The notes beneath the pieces were generated by a model. It was given only the letters and a program-made list of their open reading frames with translations. It was not told the DNA's origin and did not search any database. The translations under genes were made by a program, and so were the position numbers. Positions 6,372-9,290 of a stretch of 9,290 nt of DNA are shown here, one piece after another. Source of the DNA: Nitrospiraceae bacterium (lineage in GTDB: Bacteria; Nitrospirota; Thermodesulfovibrionia; Thermodesulfovibrionales; UBA1546); contig DOHC01000322.1 in assembly GCA_003535475.1 (NCBI GenBank), positions 1-9,290 of the forward strand, read 5' to 3'. The first letter of the stretch is position 1. Every line of letters begins with the position of its first letter.

Positions 6372-8693
6372 ATGAAAGCACGGGTTGTTGTTTTTCTGCT
6401 GATTATTTCAGTCATAACCGGCATATCTGTCGGCGGCTACTTTGCGTTTGCAAAAGGAATTCCTTCCATCGCAGAACTCAAACAATACAAGCCTACGTCA
6501 GGCACCAAGATATACGCTGATGATGACACACTCATCGGAGAACTCAAAGTTGAAAAAGGCATTTTTGTGCCTCTGAACAGAATGCCGAAACACCTTATAG
6601 ATGCGGTGATAGCTGTTGAGGATTCAAGATTCTGGAAGCATAAAGGCATAGATTACATTGCAATCGGCAGGGCAGTTTTAAAGGATATTATCCATGCCGG
6701 ACTTAAAGAAGGCGGCAGCACAATAACCCAGCAGCTCGCAAAGGTTGTGTTCCTCACCCCTGAGAAAACATTTAAAAGAAAGGTCAGGGAGGTATCCCTT
6801 GCAATAAAGATGGAAAAGAATCTTGATAAAAAGGAAATACTGGAGCTTTATCTGAACAAGATCTACTTTGGCCACGGCGCCTACGGCGTTGAAATGGCGT
6901 CGCGTGTATATTTCGGGAAATCAGTAGGAGAACTGACTCTGCCGGAGGCAGCAATGATAGCTGCACTTATAAAGGCGCCTTTCACATATTCTCCTTACAA
7001 CAACCTGACAAAATCAAAAGAACGGCAGGAGACAGTACTTTTGCGGATGGAGGAAGAAGGATACATCAAAAAGTCTGAAAGGGAAGAGGCGGCAAAGCAG
7101 CCTCTTTATCTCTCAACCTTGAGAAGGGGCATGGAGGCGAATAATTATTTCATTGAGCATGTCAGGAAATATCTGGAGGAAAAGTACGGAGAAGATACTG
7201 TCTATAAAGGGGGACTCAAGGTTTATACTACGCTTGACAGGGCAATGCAGGCTGCCGCGCAAAAAGCGCTTCAGGAGGGACTCAGGGAGCTTGATAAGAG
7301 AAGAGGATGGCGCGGCCCTGTTGAGCACAAGAAAGACATAGACATTAAAAAAGAGATGGAGAGCAAAGATGTGCGTAGCACTGCTATCGGAGGCGGGGAT
7401 GACATAATATCAGGGCTTGTCCTTAAAGTGAGCGCAACTGAGGCTGTTATTAAGACAAGGGGGATTATCGGCAAGCTGTCAATAGCAGATGCCCAGTGGG
7501 CAAGCGCTCTTCTCGATCCAAAAACAAAGAAAGCCACAACGATAAAAGGATTCAATCTGACAAAGATACTCAAACCGGGGGATATTGTTAAGGTAAAGAT
7601 TAAAGGCGCTAAAGGGAAAGAGGTCAGCCTTGCCCTTGAACAGGAACCTAAAGTGGAAGGCGCAGTTGTGGCAATTGAACAGAGGACAGGGTTTATAAGG
7701 ACAATTATCGGAGGCTATGATTACACCAAGAGCGAATTTAACCGTGCAATCTATGCAAAACGCCAGCCCGGCTCTGCGTTCAAGCCAATAATATACGCTG
7801 CTGCAATGGATAACGGGTTTACGCCTGCATCCATGATAAATGACGAGCCTGTCACATATAAGGGGGGGCCAAAGGGCGACTGGACGCCTGAAAACTATGA
7901 TCATAAGCACTACGGCCCTACAAGGCTGCGGGAAGCGCTCGCGTATTCAAGAAATGTTGTAACAGTGAAACTTGTGGACGCAGTGGGGGTTGAAAAAGTT
8001 ATAAAATTCACACGGAACCTCGGGCTTGAAGGCGATATACCGCATAACTTAAGCATTGCCCTTGGCAGCTTTAGTGTCACTCCGCTTGAACTATGCGCAG
8101 GCTACAGCGTATTTGCCAACAATGGAGTAAGAATGAACCCCATTGCAGTCAAATACATCACTGATTCAAAAGGGAAGATACTTGAGAGCAATGAACCTGA
8201 AGGGATGCAGGCGATAAGCAATCCGACAGCATTTCTCATAACATCAATGATGCAGGATGTTATAAATTATGGGACAGGATGGAGGATAAAGGCTTTAGGC
8301 AAACCTGCAGCAGGAAAAACAGGCACAACAAATGAGTACAGGGATGCATGGTTTGTTGGATATACAACAGGAATCACTGCGTCTGTATGGGTGGGGTTCG
8401 ACGATGTGAGGCCTCTCGGTTCTCAGGAAACAGGAGCAAGGGCGGCATCACCGATATGGCTTAACTTCATGAAGGCTGCGTCAAACATTGTAGAATCTTC
8501 TGATTTCTCTGTGCCGGAAGGCATTGTAATGTATCCTATAGACCCATCAACAGGACTCCTCTCAAAAGAAGAAACTGCAACTTCATTAAAAGAATATTTT
8601 AAGGACGGCACGCAGCCGACACAGTTCTCCACTGCTTCGCCTTCTTCTACAGGAGCGGAGCGGAAGAGTGTTCCTAATCCTGATTTTGATTAG
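6372..8693 (+). CDS. Bifunctional class A penicillin-binding protein (PBP1A type)
   Basis: Polymerises lipid II into glycan strands and cross-links the peptides in the periplasm, anchored in the inner membrane. Its 773 residues start with a short N-terminus and one membrane segment (about 5-27). The GT51 glycosyltransferase domain follows (about 55-225): EDSRFWKHKG (83-92, catalytic Glu83), GGSTITQQLAK (114-124), KMEKNLDKKEILELYLN (146-162) and FGHGAYGVE (166-174). An OB-like insert typical of the 1A type lies at about 335-425. The transpeptidase domain (about 428-705) has SAFK (Ser468 nucleophile, Lys471), SRN (526-528) and KTGT (649-652). The C-terminal tail after 745 is rich in S, T and P and probably disordered. 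All catalytic residues are present. The start is fixed by the membrane segment; no real Shine-Dalgarno sequence precedes it, which fits a near-leaderless message from the promoter 10 bases upstream. It follows hisA by 36 bases but appears to have its own promoter. Confidence 0.96.
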   Translation: MKARVVVFLLIISVITGISVGGYFAFAKGIPSIAELKQYKPTSGTKIYADDDTLIGELKVEKGIFVPLNRMPKHLIDAVIAVEDSRFWKHKGIDYIAIGRAVLKDIIHAGLKEGGSTITQQLAKVVFLTPEKTFKRKVREVSLAIKMEKNLDKKEILELYLNKIYFGHGAYGVEMASRVYFGKSVGELTLPEAAMIAALIKAPFTYSPYNNLTKSKERQETVLLRMEEEGYIKKSEREEAAKQPLYLSTLRRGMEANNYFIEHVRKYLEEKYGEDTVYKGGLKVYTTLDRAMQAAAQKALQEGLRELDKRRGWRGPVEHKKDIDIKKEMESKDVRSTAIGGGDDIISGLVLKVSATEAVIKTRGIIGKLSIADAQWASALLDPKTKKATTIKGFNLTKILKPGDIVKVKIKGAKGKEVSLALEQEPKVEGAVVAIEQRTGFIRTIIGGYDYTKSEFNRAIYAKRQPGSAFKPIIYAAAMDNGFTPASMINDEPVTYKGGPKGDWTPENYDHKHYGPTRLREALAYSRNVVTVKLVDAVGVEKVIKFTRNLGLEGDIPHNLSIALGSFSVTPLELCAGYSVFANNGVRMNPIAVKYITDSKGKILESNEPEGMQAISNPTAFLITSMMQDVINYGTGWRIKALGKPAAGKTGTTNEYRDAWFVGYTTGITASVWVGFDDVRPLGSQETGARAASPIWLNFMKAASNIVESSDFSVPEGIVMYPIDPSTGLLSKEETATSLKEYFKDGTQPTQFSTASPSSTGAERKSVPNPDFD

Positions 8694-8764
8694 CCCGGTG
8701 CAGTTCATTCATTTTTATGGCAGGCCTGTGGGCTGAGAAAGCTTTGCAGCAGCGGTTGTATTAT
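8694..8764. other. Convergent spacer between the PBP gene and the MerR-like pseudogene
   Basis: A 71-base gap between two converging genes. It contains a small CAGGCCTG palindrome and a wide-loop AGCCC/GGGCT pairing, but no hairpin followed by a T-run on either strand that I would call an intrinsic terminator. Confidence 0.4.
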
Positions 8765-9205
8765 CTACTTCTTCTTTGCCTTGAGTTTTTTTGACAGATT
8801 TACAACACAATCTTCACACAGCTTGCCGTTGTTGTCTTTGTTGCATATCCTTTTGTTAAGTTCCCAGCAAGGCTTTGTCTTGTCTATGTAAGCAGAACAT
8901 TTATTTTTTCTCTCTTCTGAGCATTCCGTTAACTCCCAGCACGGCCGATATTCAAGAAGCTTCTTTATGCCTTCAATGCTTATTTTTTTATTGTGGATAA
9001 GCTCTCTTAAGCATTTCAGCCATTTGATATTATTTTCTGAGTAGAACCTATTTTTGTTTCTCCGTGCGGGTTTTATCAGACCATGTTATTCATAGAGCCT
9101 TAAGGTCTGGCCTGTTGTGCCTATCAGTTCAGCCACTATACCGATAGGGTACAGCGGCATGTCTTTCTTTTCTTCTTCTGTAAATTCTTTTCCTAATGTA
9201 GCCAT
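8765..9205 (-). pseudogene. MerR-family regulator with cysteine-rich 'two-CW' tail, interrupted by an in-frame TAA
   Basis: Read from ATG 9205, the frame gives 39 codons, a TAA at 9088-9086, then 106 more codons in the same frame to the TAG at 8767-8765. Across the stop the protein is a normal MerR-type winged helix-turn-helix: LYPIGIVAELIGTTGQTLRLYE (18-39), then the stop at codon 40, then HGLIKPARRNKNRFYSE (41-57). MerR relatives have K or E at the position of the stop (YEKHGLI), so one base change (AAA or GAA to TAA) explains it. The tail has two similar units, PCWELTEC with a later C (Cys89, Cys95, Cys103) and PCWELNKRIC with CEDC (Cys113, Cys121, Cys130, Cys133), which could bind zinc, a metal cluster or a redox signal. 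No frameshift or other stop is present, so the lesion is recent or a sequence error. The open frame extends upstream to an ATG at 9280, but the extended -10 promoter at 9222-9230 favours 9205. Confidence 0.8.
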
Positions 9206-9221
9206 TCTTCGAAACTGGGTG

Positions 9222-9230
9222 ATTATAGCA
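9222..9230 (-). promoter_or_regulatory. Extended -10 promoter of the MerR-like gene
   Basis: The minus strand reads TGCTATAAT (9230 to 9222), a perfect -10 hexamer preceded by the TGn extension. The region where a -35 would lie (around 9244-9251) is not close to consensus, as is common for extended -10 promoters. The predicted start of transcription near 9215 leaves about a 10-base leader before ATG 9205. Confidence 0.55.
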
Positions 9231-9290
9231 TAGTCATTAAAGCGTTTACTATCTTTCAGGAATACACCGAATTGCCTCACAATAAATGTT

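Noticed and set aside
7479..7910. A 143-codon minus-strand open frame inside the PBP gene
   Set aside because: It is a shadow of the OB-insert and transpeptidase coding region; its composition is cysteine- and aromatic-rich with no known motif.
9086..9088. Programmed recoding of the TAA in the MerR-like gene
   Set aside because: TAA is not a selenocysteine or pyrrolysine codon, no recoding structure is evident, and other genes in the window use normal stops; a point mutation or base error is simpler.

Overview
This window looks like ordinary chromosome from a Gram-negative bacterium of moderate to low GC, rich in housekeeping genes. I see no prophage, CRISPR array, rRNA, tRNA or complete insertion sequence. 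The gene content fits an uncultured Nitrospirota or Desulfobacterota-like organism: an envelope-type glycosyltransferase, a periplasmic DUF3108 protein, a class 1A penicillin-binding protein, a short Thermotoga/Bacillus-type SpeD, and a MerR regulator with a cysteine-rich 'two-CW' tail. The phylum is an inference from protein style, not a measurement.

Left block (1-3219), all on the minus strand. Read from right to left it holds serS (seryl-tRNA synthetase), a short relic of a PIN-domain (VapC-like) toxin, hemW (radical-SAM heme chaperone), and the first 153 codons of ilvE (branched-chain aminotransferase), which runs off the window edge. The gaps are too wide for a tight operon.

Middle block (3220-5562). 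A 362-base divergent region separates serS from speD. It holds a compact three-hairpin palindromic repeat, an AT-only perfect inverted repeat, and a sigma70-type promoter for speD. speD (plus strand, TTG start) makes the pyruvoyl-enzyme S-adenosylmethionine decarboxylase of polyamine synthesis. Converging on it is a two-gene minus-strand unit: a secreted DUF3108 protein and a family 2 glycosyltransferase of the WaaE type. Their 4-base TTGA stop/start overlap and a strong Shine-Dalgarno sequence point to translational coupling.

Right block (5607-9290). hisA (histidine biosynthesis) and a 773-residue class A penicillin-binding protein lie in tandem on the plus strand. A promoter with consensus hexamers (TTGACA, 18-base spacer, TATAAT) overlaps the hisA stop codon and places the start of transcription only a few bases before the penicillin-binding protein ATG. 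That gene is therefore probably expressed on its own from a near-leaderless mRNA. At the right edge, on the minus strand, a MerR-family regulator is interrupted by one in-frame TAA inside its DNA-binding domain. The rest of the frame is intact for a further 106 codons.

I found no convincing new multi-gene system. The points most worth a second look are the single-stop MerR/two-CW gene, the PIN-domain relic with an intact ribosome binding site, the structured repeat upstream of serS, and the mix of strong-SD and apparently SD-less starts.
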